In this document: in pieces, positions 15,321 through 23,004 of the stretch
Layout: each line of letters opens with the position of its first letter
How positions within the stretch are numbered: position 1 is the first letter of the stretch
Position numbers and translations under genes: made by a program
Assembly: GCF_016924665.1 (NCBI RefSeq)
Contig: NZ_JAFFJT010000032.1
Location: 1 to 64,000, forward strand
Source: Nocardioides sp. SYSU D00038
GTDB taxonomy: Bacteria; Actinomycetota; Actinomycetes; Propionibacteriales; Nocardioidaceae
Reading direction: 5' to 3'
Length of the DNA: 64,000 nucleotides
Notes under the pieces: generated by a model
The model's database searches: none
What the model was told of the DNA's origin: nothing
What the model saw: the letters and a program-made list of their open reading frames with translations, nothing else

Positions 15321-15779
15321 ATGCAGTACGTGGAGGTCAGGTCTGACCCGGATGGCTACTGGTACGACGCAAGTCGGTACGTGGAGGCCTTGCTCGGTAT
15401 CGCCGAGCAGTTGCCCTCGGGTGCACGGACCTGGGCCAGCGACCCGCAGCACTATGACCTCTCAAGCCCTCGTTGCGTCAAGGACCTGTCGCTTGTTGGG
15501 CTCGATGTGCAGCCCGAGTTCGTGTTGCGCCTAGGCCCAAACGAATGGAAGCACCAGCAGGGGCTCGAGGTTCGCTACATCGGAGTAGTGAGTTTCGACT
15601 TCGAGATTCGACAGCCCGTGAACTCGCCGCCTCCATCGGTTCAGTTGGACGAAGTGCTCCCCCACGAACTCGGCTGCCAGCACGACGTAGCCTTCCATGG
15701 AGGACGCTTGTCTGTCGTGGCAAAGGATCTCACCGCTATATGGCTGGACGCCTCAAACGACCGCCCCTACCGCGCATAG
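15321..15779 (+). CDS. Hypothetical protein, 152 aa
   Basis: This is a soluble protein starting at the ATG at 15321. It has a central RYIGVVSFDFEIR strand pair and a late HDVAFHGGRLSVVAKDLTA segment. The pattern of alternating charged loops and short strands suggests a compact alpha/beta domain, but no family is recognised. It ends 12 bp before R12 and is the last small gene of the repeat-rich island before the conserved transporter operon. Confidence 0.65.
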   Translation: MQYVEVRSDPDGYWYDASRYVEALLGIAEQLPSGARTWASDPQHYDLSSPRCVKDLSLVGLDVQPEFVLRLGPNEWKHQQGLEVRYIGVVSFDFEIRQPVNSPPPSVQLDEVLPHELGCQHDVAFHGGRLSVVAKDLTAIWLDASNDRPYRA

Positions 15780-15791
15780 GCATAGCGTGCG

Positions 15792-15891
15792 AGCCCGCTC
15801 GTGTCGCTGTCGGGGCGAACCGCCCGGCCATGCCGCTGAGCGGGCGTGCACCTTCGACCGCTGACCAGACCGCCGCCACCGTCGTGACCGG
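15792..15891. repeat. Interspersed repeat R12 (long form, right end of island)
   Basis: GCCCGCTC near the 5' end and GAGCGGGC at 15838-15845 can pair. The tail GACCAGACCGCCGCCACC then GTCGTGACC matches the tail of R11 with a few changes. It ends 23 bp before the stop of the ECF S-component gene. Confidence 0.65.
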
Positions 15892-15914
15892 CACCCAGCC
15901 GACGCACCCCAGCC

Positions 15915-16712
15915 TCAGGCCGGACCGTGTACGACGGCCCGGCGGGCGGCCCGGCGCAGGGTGGTGAGCACCGAGGGGCCGAGCACCACGACCGCGACGG
16001 CGTTGGTGATCGCGCGGCCGGTGTCCCAGCTGCCGGTGGAGGTCAGCAGGGTGTAGAGACCGAAGGCGCGCAGGTTCTCCCACAACGGCGCCCCGGGCAC
16101 GAACGCGAGCGACCCCTCGTGGCCCGGCACCTGCACGCCGAGCATGAACGGCCAGCCGGAGAGGTTCATCAGGAGGCCGAACGCGTACGCCGCGACCACG
16201 CCGTAGACGGCCAGCATCGCGATCTCGCGGCGGCCGGTCACCCGGCGCGGGAGCAGTCCGGCGCCCATGCCGACCCACGCCGAGACGAGCATCTGGAACG
16301 GCAGCCACGGCCCGACGCCGGCGGTCATCAGCGCCGAGGCGAACAGGGAGGTGCAGCCGAGCACGAACCCGAAGCCCGGGCCGAACACCCGCCCGGCCAG
16401 GATCAGCAGGAAGAACACCAGCTCCACGCCGGCGGTGCCGGCCGACAGGCCGCGCAGCAGCGCGATGATCGCGCTCAGCACGCCGAGCACGGCGAGCACC
16501 CGGGTGTCCATGCCGCCCTCGCTGAGCTCGGCGAGCATCACCGCGATCACCACCGGCAGCAGCGCCAGGAAGAGGAACGGCGGGTCGACCCGCTCGGTGC
16601 CCTCGACGCGCAGCAGCAGCGGCCAGACCAGCATCATCAGCCCGCCGAGGGAGGCGACGGCGAGCACCAGTGCCGACCGGCGCGAGACGGGTACGGCGGT
16701 GCGCGGGCTCAC
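15915..16712 (-). CDS. ECF transporter S component, predicted cobalamin, 265 aa
   Basis: This is the substrate-binding membrane subunit of an energy-coupling factor importer. It has about six or seven hydrophobic segments, including LVLAVASLGGLMMLVWPLLL, FLALLPVVIAVMLAEL, VLAVLGVLSAIIALLRGLSA and LVFFLLILAGRVFGPGFGFV. The segment GLLPRR and a late TGRAITNAVAVVVLGPSVL are typical of this S-protein group. The GTG start overlaps the ATPase stop (GTGA). It is the last gene of an operon that begins with a cobalamin riboswitch, so a corrinoid is the predicted substrate, as for CbrT-type systems. The specificity is inference from regulation. Confidence 0.82.
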   Translation of the reverse strand: MSPRTAVPVSRRSALVLAVASLGGLMMLVWPLLLRVEGTERVDPPFLFLALLPVVIAVMLAELSEGGMDTRVLAVLGVLSAIIALLRGLSAGTAGVELVFFLLILAGRVFGPGFGFVLGCTSLFASALMTAGVGPWLPFQMLVSAWVGMGAGLLPRRVTGRREIAMLAVYGVVAAYAFGLLMNLSGWPFMLGVQVPGHEGSLAFVPGAPLWENLRAFGLYTLLTSTGSWDTGRAITNAVAVVVLGPSVLTTLRRAARRAVVHGPA

Positions 16713-18307
16713 GACTCCCCCGCCCCGGGCGGCACGGACGGGCCAGGCGTGGCGAGCGCGGCCGCCACCTCCTCGACCCGCAGCCAGTCCGGCCCCAGCA
16801 CCTTCATCACCTGGGGGGCGAACGCCGGCGACTCCGCCACCACCCGCCGGGTCGGCCCCGACGAGACGACCTCGCCCTCGGCCAGCACCACGACCTCGTC
16901 GGCGACCTGGGCGACGAACTCCACGTCGTGGGTCGAGACCAGCACCGCGCGGCCGCGCTCGGCGAGGTCGCGCAGGTGGTCGGCGAGCACCCGCTTGGCG
17001 GAGTAGTCGAGCCCGCGAGTGGGTTCGTCGAGCAGCACCACCGGCGGCTCGGCGGCCAGCACCAGGGCGAGCGCGAGCGCCAGCCGCTGGCCCTCGGAGA
17101 GGTCGCGGGGGTGGCGGTCGCCGGGGATGCCGGGTGCGAGGCGGTCGAGCAGGTCGCGGGTGCCGGCCCCGCCGGCGGCGCACTCCTCGTCGACGGTCTC
17201 GAGGTAGAGCAGGTCGGCGGCGGTCTGCGGCAGCAGCCCCACCAGCTCGCGGCGCCGGTCGCGGGCGGCGTCGGCGGGGTCGTCGCCGCCCACCGAGACC
17301 CGCCCCGCGCGGCGGCGTACGCCGCCCTGGAGCGCCCACAGCAGCGAGGACTTGCCGGCGCCGTTGCGCCCCATCAGCGCGGTGACCCGGCCGGCGGCCA
17401 GGGTGAGCGACACGTCGCTCACGGCGACCGTCGACCCGCGCACCACGGTCAGCCCGGTGGCCACCAGCGCGGGCGCGGACGGCGCCGGAGCAGGAGCGGC
17501 GGCGGGCGGCGCCAGGTCGAGCGATCGGGCCGAACGGCGGGCGTCGCGCACCGACAGCGGCAGCGGCGACCAGCCGGCCAGCCGGCCGAGCTCGACGATC
17601 GGCGGGGCCACCGGCGAGGTGGCCAGCACCTCGGCCGGCGACCCGGCGATCACCGTGCCGTCGCCGTTGAGCAGCCACATCCGGTCGGCGAACGGCACCA
17701 CCCGCTCGAGCCGGTGCTCGGCCAGCACCACCGAGACCCCGACGTCGTGCACGAGCCGGGTCAGGGTGGCGAGCACGTCCTCGGCGGCGGTGGGGTCGAG
17801 GGCCGACGTCGGCTCGTCGAGCACCAGCACCCGCGGGTGCATGGTCAGCACCGAGCCGATCGCCACCCGCTGCTGCTGCCCGCCGGAGAGGGTGCGCAGG
17901 TCGCGGGCGCGCAGCTCGGCGATGCCGAGCAGGTCGAGGGTCTCCTCGACCCGGCGGCGCATGGTCTCCGGCGGCAGCCCGAGCTGCTCCATGCCGTAGG
18001 CCAGCTCCTCCTCGACCGTGTCGGTGACGAAGCCGGCGAGCGGGTCCTGCCCGACGTAGCCGATGGTGTCGGCACGGTCGCGGGGCGCGACGCGGAGCAG
18101 GCTGGCGCCGTCGACCCGCAGGTCGCCGGAGAGCTCGCCGCCGGTGAACCGCGGCACCAGGCCGGTCAGCACCCCCAGCAACGTCGACTTGCCGCTGCCG
18201 GTGGGGCCGGAGACCAGCACCAGCTCGCCCTCCTCGACCGTCAGGTCGACGCCGGCCAGCACCGGCTCCTCGCCGTAGGAGAACCGGACGTCGCGCAGCT
18301 CGATCAT
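16709..18307 (-). CDS. ECF transporter ATPase, two fused ATP-binding domains, 532 aa
   Basis: Two complete ABC ATPase domains are fused. Domain 1 (about 1-225) has GPTGSGKSTL, LSGGQQQRVAIG and LVLDEPTSALDP. Domain 2 (about 265-510) has GRNGAGKSSL, LSEGQRLALALAL and VVLLDEPTRGLD. This fused form replaces the EcfA-EcfA' pair of other energy-coupling modules. The signature of domain 2 (LSEGQ) is slightly degenerate. The start ATG at 18307 overlaps the EcfT stop and its own stop overlaps the S-component start, so all three are translationally coupled. It powers the uptake system encoded by this operon. Confidence 0.92.
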   Translation of the reverse strand: MIELRDVRFSYGEEPVLAGVDLTVEEGELVLVSGPTGSGKSTLLGVLTGLVPRFTGGELSGDLRVDGASLLRVAPRDRADTIGYVGQDPLAGFVTDTVEEELAYGMEQLGLPPETMRRRVEETLDLLGIAELRARDLRTLSGGQQQRVAIGSVLTMHPRVLVLDEPTSALDPTAAEDVLATLTRLVHDVGVSVVLAEHRLERVVPFADRMWLLNGDGTVIAGSPAEVLATSPVAPPIVELGRLAGWSPLPLSVRDARRSARSLDLAPPAAAPAPAPSAPALVATGLTVVRGSTVAVSDVSLTLAAGRVTALMGRNGAGKSSLLWALQGGVRRRAGRVSVGGDDPADAARDRRRELVGLLPQTAADLLYLETVDEECAAGGAGTRDLLDRLAPGIPGDRHPRDLSEGQRLALALALVLAAEPPVVLLDEPTRGLDYSAKRVLADHLRDLAERGRAVLVSTHDVEFVAQVADEVVVLAEGEVVSSGPTRRVVAESPAFAPQVMKVLGPDWLRVEEVAAALATPGPSVPPGAGES

Positions 18308-19386
18308 CGGCCCACCAGCCGCGGCCGGGGCGCGAGCAGCGCCGCGCCGACCCCGGCCAGGGCCGCGACCAGCGCGACCAGGCTGACCTGGGGGAACGAG
18401 GAGAGGTCGGGGTAGGCAATCGGCACCTGGTGCCGCTCCACCCACCAGGCCAACACCCCGGAGGCCAGGCCACACGCGACCACGGCCAGCTCGGGGCTGC
18501 GCCACGGGTCGGGCCGGTAGCGGGTGGTACGCACCCGGCGCCCGGCGCTCACCAGTCCGCCCACCGCGGCCGCGACCCCCACTGCCAGCATCGGCGCGGC
18601 GAGCAGCCGGGGCGCGGTGCGGTCGAGGACGGCGTAGACGCCGACGCAGATGCCGACCAGCCCGGTGAGCATCAGCGCGGTGGTGACGCGCCGCTGACCG
18701 CGGCTGGCCCCGGCGGCGCGGCCGTAGCCGCGGGTGTCCATGCCGGCGGCCAGCAGCAGCGAACGCTCCAGCGCGTCCTCGAGCACGGGTACGACGAACC
18801 GGCGCAGCCGCCCCACCCGCCGGGTGTCCCCCGCGCGCAGCGTCTGCGCGGCCCGCACCCGCCGCACGCTGTCGGCGAGCTGGGGCACCACGGTCACCGC
18901 CACCACCAGCGCGGTGCCGACCTCGTGCAGCGCCGGCGGCACCGAGCGGAGCAGCCGCTTGGGGTTGGCCAGCGAGTTGGCCGCGCCCACGCAGATCACG
19001 ATTGTGGCCAGCCGCAGCCCGTCGTAGAGCCCAGCCAGCAGCGCCTCGCGGGTCACCGGGCCGAGGATCGTGATGCCCTGCACCCAGTCGGGGAGCGGGA
19101 TCGTCGGCAGCTCCAGCAGCACCAGGCCGGGGTAGGTGCCGCCGAAGACCAGCCGCCACAGCACCCGCAGCACCACGATCGCCAGACCCAGCCACAGGTA
19201 GAGCCGGAACGTCCGGCCCCACGGCTGGTCGTTGCGGCGGGCCAGCACCACCACCGTGGCGACCCCGACCAGGGTCAGGTGCACCAGGGGGTTGGTGGTG
19301 GCCGAGGCCGCCGCGGCGAGCCCGATCGCCCACAGCCACCAGGCCACGGGGTGCAGGTCGCGCGGCAGCCGGGCGGTGCCGCTCAC
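18304..19386 (-). CDS. ECF transporter transmembrane component EcfT, 360 aa
   Basis: This is the coupling membrane subunit of the energy-coupling factor transporter. Hydrophobic segments are spread along the protein. Two conserved cytoplasmic motifs stand out: RAAQTLRAGD and AAGMDTRGYG, the latter being the Ala-Arg-Gly type signature through which EcfT contacts the ATPases. At 360 residues it is longer than the usual 250-270 because of extra C-terminal membrane segments. The GTG start overlaps the preceding stop by 4 bp. It belongs to the cobalamin-riboswitch operon. Confidence 0.9.
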   Translation of the reverse strand: MSGTARLPRDLHPVAWWLWAIGLAAAASATTNPLVHLTLVGVATVVVLARRNDQPWGRTFRLYLWLGLAIVVLRVLWRLVFGGTYPGLVLLELPTIPLPDWVQGITILGPVTREALLAGLYDGLRLATIVICVGAANSLANPKRLLRSVPPALHEVGTALVVAVTVVPQLADSVRRVRAAQTLRAGDTRRVGRLRRFVVPVLEDALERSLLLAAGMDTRGYGRAAGASRGQRRVTTALMLTGLVGICVGVYAVLDRTAPRLLAAPMLAVGVAAAVGGLVSAGRRVRTTRYRPDPWRSPELAVVACGLASGVLAWWVERHQVPIAYPDLSSFPQVSLVALVAALAGVGAALLAPRPRLVGR

Positions 19387-20297
19387 GGGCTCCGGCTGCC
19401 CCGGCGACGTGTGAGCGCCACCCCGACCGCCGTACCGGCGAGCAGGAGCAGCACGGCCGGGGTCACCCAGCCCGGCACCGCCCCGTCAGGTTCGGTGGCG
19501 CTGCCGGAGGTCGTGGTGACCGGGTCGTCGGTGGTGGCCGGCTCGGTCGTGCCCGTCGTCGGCTGGCCGGCGGTGGCGCCCTCCGTCGAGGCCGACGACC
19601 CCGGCGACGGCGCGCCGCTGCCGGCGTAGCTCGGCGTCGGCACCCCGGTGGGCGTCGCGGCCGTGGTCGGCGCCGACGTGGGCGTCGACGAGGAGCCGGA
19701 CGACGGGGTCGCGCCCGAGCCGCCGCGGCCGTCGCCGGCCCCACCGCCGTTCGAGCCAACCGAGCCGCCGTCGCCCGAGCTGCTGCCGCTTCCCGAGGAG
19801 CCGCTCGGCGTGGGCGTCGAGGCCGCCTGGCGCGGCGCCGGCGTCGACGGCGCCACGCTGCCGGACCGGTCGTCCCAGACCCAGGCGACCGCACCGCCGG
19901 CCGGCACGTTCAGCGTGTCGACGCCGCGCGAGGAGTAGACCCACGAGCCGTTGCGGCCGTCGGACCACCACAGCCCCCAGTAGCGGTCGCCGGGCGGGGC
20001 CTGCACGCACGGCTCGTCGGCCGGCACGCCGTCGACCCGGCAGACCATGCCCGGGAACTGCTGCGGTCGGGTCATCGAGACGCCGACCCGGCCGAACACG
20101 GTGGCCGCCCGGCCCGCCCCGGCGCCGTCGCACGCCACCCGGGTGCCGCCGCCGAGCGAGCCGGGCTCGACCACGACGGTGACCCCGGGACCGCTCGGGC
20201 AGGCGGCCGCCTCCGCCGGGGCGGCGAGCGCCACGGGGAGGACGGCCACGGCCGCGGTCGTGACGACCGCGGAGAGGAGTCGTCGCAGGACCGTCAT
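19383..20297 (-). CDS. Secreted DUF4430-like (transcobalamin C-domain-like) membrane-anchored protein, 304 aa
   Basis: A signal peptide (LSAVVTTAAVAVLPVALAAP) is followed by a beta domain of about 110 residues containing VTVVVEPGSL, FPGMVCRVDGVPADEPCV, YWGLWWSDGRNGSWVYSS and GGAVAWVWDD. This matches the DUF4430 pattern, the C-terminal domain of animal transcobalamin and intrinsic factor. A long low-complexity Ser/Gly/Thr/Pro linker (about 150-270) leads to a C-terminal membrane helix (TPAVLLLLAGTAVGVAL) and a basic tail, so the domain is displayed on the cell surface. It sits between the toroid protein gene and ecfT in the riboswitch-controlled operon and probably helps capture corrinoid. Confidence 0.8.
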   Translation of the reverse strand: MTVLRRLLSAVVTTAAVAVLPVALAAPAEAAACPSGPGVTVVVEPGSLGGGTRVACDGAGAGRAATVFGRVGVSMTRPQQFPGMVCRVDGVPADEPCVQAPPGDRYWGLWWSDGRNGSWVYSSRGVDTLNVPAGGAVAWVWDDRSGSVAPSTPAPRQAASTPTPSGSSGSGSSSGDGGSVGSNGGGAGDGRGGSGATPSSGSSSTPTSAPTTAATPTGVPTPSYAGSGAPSPGSSASTEGATAGQPTTGTTEPATTDDPVTTTSGSATEPDGAVPGWVTPAVLLLLAGTAVGVALTRRRGSRSP

Positions 20298-20299
20298 CG

Positions 20300-22069
20300 T
20301 CAGCGGACGACCTTGAAGGTCTTCTTGGCGAACCGGAGGTCGGCGTACTGGCCGGTGACCAGCAGCCGCTTCTTGCCGACCTTCGTCTGCTTGAACGTCG
20401 CGGTGAAGACGCCCGAGGCGTTGGCCCGGCCGGCCTTCACGCGCTTGCCGTTGACCTTCACCACGACGCTCTCGCCGGCGGCCAGGCCACGGACCTTGAC
20501 GGTCTGCTTCTTGCCCTTGCGCACCTTCTTGGCGAACTTGAGCGTCAGCACCTTGCGGCCCAGCACGGTCACCTTCGCCGAGCCGAGCAGGCCGGTGCTG
20601 TCGTAGGCCTGCACGGTGCGCACGCCGGCGGCCGGCAGCGCCACGCCGAACGACGCCGAGCCGCTCGCCGAGCCGGCGACCAGGTTCGTGCTGGCGCCGT
20701 TGACCAGGCAGATCGAGTCGCCGGGAGCGGCGCCGCGGGCGGTGGCGACCACGGTCTTGGTGCCGGTGCGGGCGAACGCCGGGAGGGTGACGCCGTTGGC
20801 CTGGGTGGGCTCGGGCGAGTAGTTCAGCGCGGGGATCGCCTGGGCGGACGCGCGCAGGTAGCGGCCCAGGTCGGCCGCTGCGATCGGGCCGTTCTTGGCG
20901 TCAGCGAGGTCGAGGTCGTCGAGCGCGATCGCACCCCGGTCGGCGGCGGCGAACGTCGTGCACGGGCCGGCGTTGACCAGCTGGTGGCGGCGCAGCCAGA
21001 CCGCGGCGCGACCGGCGGCGGCGTCGTGGGCGGTGGTGGCACGCACCGCGCCCCAGGCACCGAGCGCCCAGCCGGCGAGACCGGTGCTGTTGGCGTTGGG
21101 ACCGGAGTCGGAGACGAAGGACCCGGCGGCGGCCTGCTGGGTCTTCAGCCAGGCGGCGGCCTTGTCGCCGGCGGTGGCGATCTGCGTGTACAGCGGCACG
21201 ACGACCGGCTGGTCGTCCTTGTCGAGCAGGTCGGCGAGCGCCAGCAGGGCGAGCGCGCTGGCGTCGACGTCGCCCGTGGGGCTCGACGCGGCCGCGCACG
21301 TCTCCGTCGCGCCGGAGTCGGGGTCGGGCGAGGTGGGCTGGGCGCGGAAGAACCCGGCGGCGCACTGCTGGGCGAGCAGGTAGGTGATCGCCTTGGTCGC
21401 CTCGGGGCTGTTGGCGGCGCCGAGCGCCCGGGCGGCGAAGGACTGGCCGATGGTGGCGGCGTAGTTCTCGCTGGGGGCGAAGACGCCGTCGACCTGCGCG
21501 TCGTCGACGATGCGGCCGGTGTCGTCGCGGGTCAGCGCCTCGAGCCGGGTGATCAAGTTGATGTCGCCATCGTTGACATCTCCGGCAGGCCCCTTTTCGT
21601 CGTCACCGGCGCCGTCGGGGTCGATCTCGGTGACGTCGACGCCCGCGGCCTGGAGGCTGACGAGCGCCTTCGCGGTGCCCTGGGCGCTGCGGCCGGAGTG
21701 GACGTGATCGACGGGCCCCTCGGGCCCCTCGGGGCCGTCCGGGTCGACCGGCATCGTGTAGCTGTAGTCGGTGTACGCCTCGACGTTCGCACCGATCGCG
21801 GCGGCGATGTCGTCCACCGTGTCCTGCTCGGTGCCGACGGCGTTGAGTGCCAGCAACGCGTCGATCGACAGGCCGTAGTCCGGGCCGAACCAGCCCTCGT
21901 ACGTGAGCAGCCCGTTGGTCGGCTGGTCGGCCAGCCAGGCCGCGCCGGTGATCGCCGGGGTCTCGTCGGCCGCCTGCGCGGGGGCGGCCACGCCGGCCAC
22001 CAGCCCGCCGGCCAGCAGCCCGGAGAGGGCGGTGAGCGCGCCGGTGCGGCGCCACGTGGACAGGGTCAT
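20300..22069 (-). CDS. Secreted alpha/alpha-toroid (prenyltransferase-like repeat) protein, 589 aa
   Basis: The signal peptide (GALTALSGLLAGGLVAGVAA) ends in APAQAA. About residues 40-400 form repeated helical pairs with motifs such as YGLSIDALLAL, ITYLLAQQCAAGFF, ASALALLALADLLDK, GLAGWALGAWGAV and VWLRRHQLV, as in squalene cyclase/prenyltransferase-type toroids. The N-terminal domain of animal transcobalamin has the same kind of alpha6-alpha6 barrel. The C terminus carries beta-rich Ig-like modules with many Lys residues. It is the first gene of the operon, directly behind the cobalamin riboswitch. I infer that it binds corrinoid outside the cell together with the DUF4430-like protein. Confidence 0.82.
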   Translation of the reverse strand: MTLSTWRRTGALTALSGLLAGGLVAGVAAPAQAADETPAITGAAWLADQPTNGLLTYEGWFGPDYGLSIDALLALNAVGTEQDTVDDIAAAIGANVEAYTDYSYTMPVDPDGPEGPEGPVDHVHSGRSAQGTAKALVSLQAAGVDVTEIDPDGAGDDEKGPAGDVNDGDINLITRLEALTRDDTGRIVDDAQVDGVFAPSENYAATIGQSFAARALGAANSPEATKAITYLLAQQCAAGFFRAQPTSPDPDSGATETCAAASSPTGDVDASALALLALADLLDKDDQPVVVPLYTQIATAGDKAAAWLKTQQAAAGSFVSDSGPNANSTGLAGWALGAWGAVRATTAHDAAAGRAAVWLRRHQLVNAGPCTTFAAADRGAIALDDLDLADAKNGPIAAADLGRYLRASAQAIPALNYSPEPTQANGVTLPAFARTGTKTVVATARGAAPGDSICLVNGASTNLVAGSASGSASFGVALPAAGVRTVQAYDSTGLLGSAKVTVLGRKVLTLKFAKKVRKGKKQTVKVRGLAAGESVVVKVNGKRVKAGRANASGVFTATFKQTKVGKKRLLVTGQYADLRFAKKTFKVVR

Positions 22070-22090
22070 GAGGGGTTCCCTTCCGCTGCT

Positions 22091-22111
22091 CGGCAGGCGC
22101 GGTGCCTGCCG
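22091..22111 (-). promoter_or_regulatory. Hairpin in the riboswitch expression platform
   Basis: CGGCAGGC and GCCTGCCG pair perfectly around a 5-base loop between the riboswitch and the GGAAGGG ribosome binding site at 22077-22083. It may be the switching element that controls ribosome access or termination. There is no T run. Confidence 0.5.
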
Positions 22112-22129
22112 GTTCCTCGACAGCGTGTG

Positions 22130-22262
22130 TGTCAGGACGCCGCGCGGAAGGTGCTCCGGCTCGCCGCCCCGGAGGGCGGCCTACGGTTGCGGGTCAGCGC
22201 CGGACTTCGACCGGCTTCCCCCGCCGCGGGCGTGGATGGATCGTGCGGCAGCAGGCTACCCC
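22130..22262 (-). ncRNA. Cobalamin riboswitch
   Basis: Read on the minus strand, the leader shows the conserved core of the adenosylcobalamin aptamer: GGGGGAAGCCGGTCGAAGTC, then GGCGCTGACCCGCAACCG, and a B12 box GAGCCGGAGCACCTTCC (about 22145-22161). These match the order and spacing of the class. The outer boundaries are approximate because the closing helix was not resolved by eye. It lies about 60 bp upstream of the toroid protein gene and should repress the operon when cobalamin is plentiful. Confidence 0.9.
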
Positions 22263-22316
22263 GCCCCCGCCGCGGACGTGGCATCCCGTCCGAATCGGGC
22301 CCTCCGGCGGTCGTGC

Positions 22317-22999
22317 CGCTGGTTGAGGTGCGAGCGGAGCGAGCCTCGAAACCCGCGCCCCCGAACGCCCTCCGGTTGGTCGCTGGTTGAGGAAGTTGCG
22401 CTAGCAACTGTCTCGAAACCCCAGACGGCCGAACGCCCTCCGGTGGGAACGGAAGGGTGTACGTCTCACGGGGTCTCGAGGCTCAGGCCTAGCGGCCTTC
22501 GCACCTCGACCAGCGCCACGCCGAGCCGCGCCGACCCGCGCACCCGAACGCCCTCCGGTCGGGACGGGAGGGCATTCGGCTCACCGAGTCTCGAGGCTCA
22601 GGCCTAGCGGTCTTCGCACCTCGGCGCCACGCCGAGCCGCGCCGACCCGCCACCCGAACGCCCTCCGGTGGGAACGGGAGGGCATTCGGCTCACCGGGTC
22701 TCGAGGCTCAGGCCTAGCGGCCTTCGCACCTCGACCACCGCGCGCTGGTTGAGGTGCGAGCGAAGCGAGCCTCGAAACCCGCGCACCCGAACGCCCTCCG
22801 GTGGGAACGGGAGGGTGTACGTCTCACTGGGTCTCGAGGCTCAGGCCTAGCGGCCTTCGCACCTCGACCACCGCGCGCTGGTTGAGGTGCGAGCGAAGCG
22901 AGCCTCGAAACCCGCGCACCCGAACGCCCTCCGGAGAGGACGGGAGGGCTCTCGGCTCACCGGGCAACGAGTGAAGGACTTCGTCCTTCCTCAACCAGC
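22317..22999. repeat. Cluster of foldback (MITE-like) repeats
   Basis: Several overlapping copies lie here. The outer arms are CTGGTTGAGGTGCGAGCG with GCCTCGAAACC, and the inverse GGTCTCGAGGCTCAGGCC with CGCACCTCGACCA. Between them are ACGCCCTCCGGTGGGAACGG-like middles. One copy has the variant arm GAGGAAGTTGCGCTAGCAAC. The tract fills the space between the riboswitch and gatB. Related copies occur at 31636 and 53646. Confidence 0.8.
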
Positions 23000-23004
23000 G
23001 GTGG

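Noticed and set aside
9671-15891. Calling the repeats integron attC sites
   Set aside because: The layout is similar, but no GTTRRRY/RYYYAAC pair and no tyrosine recombinase gene are seen in the window. The neutral term interspersed hairpin repeat is used.
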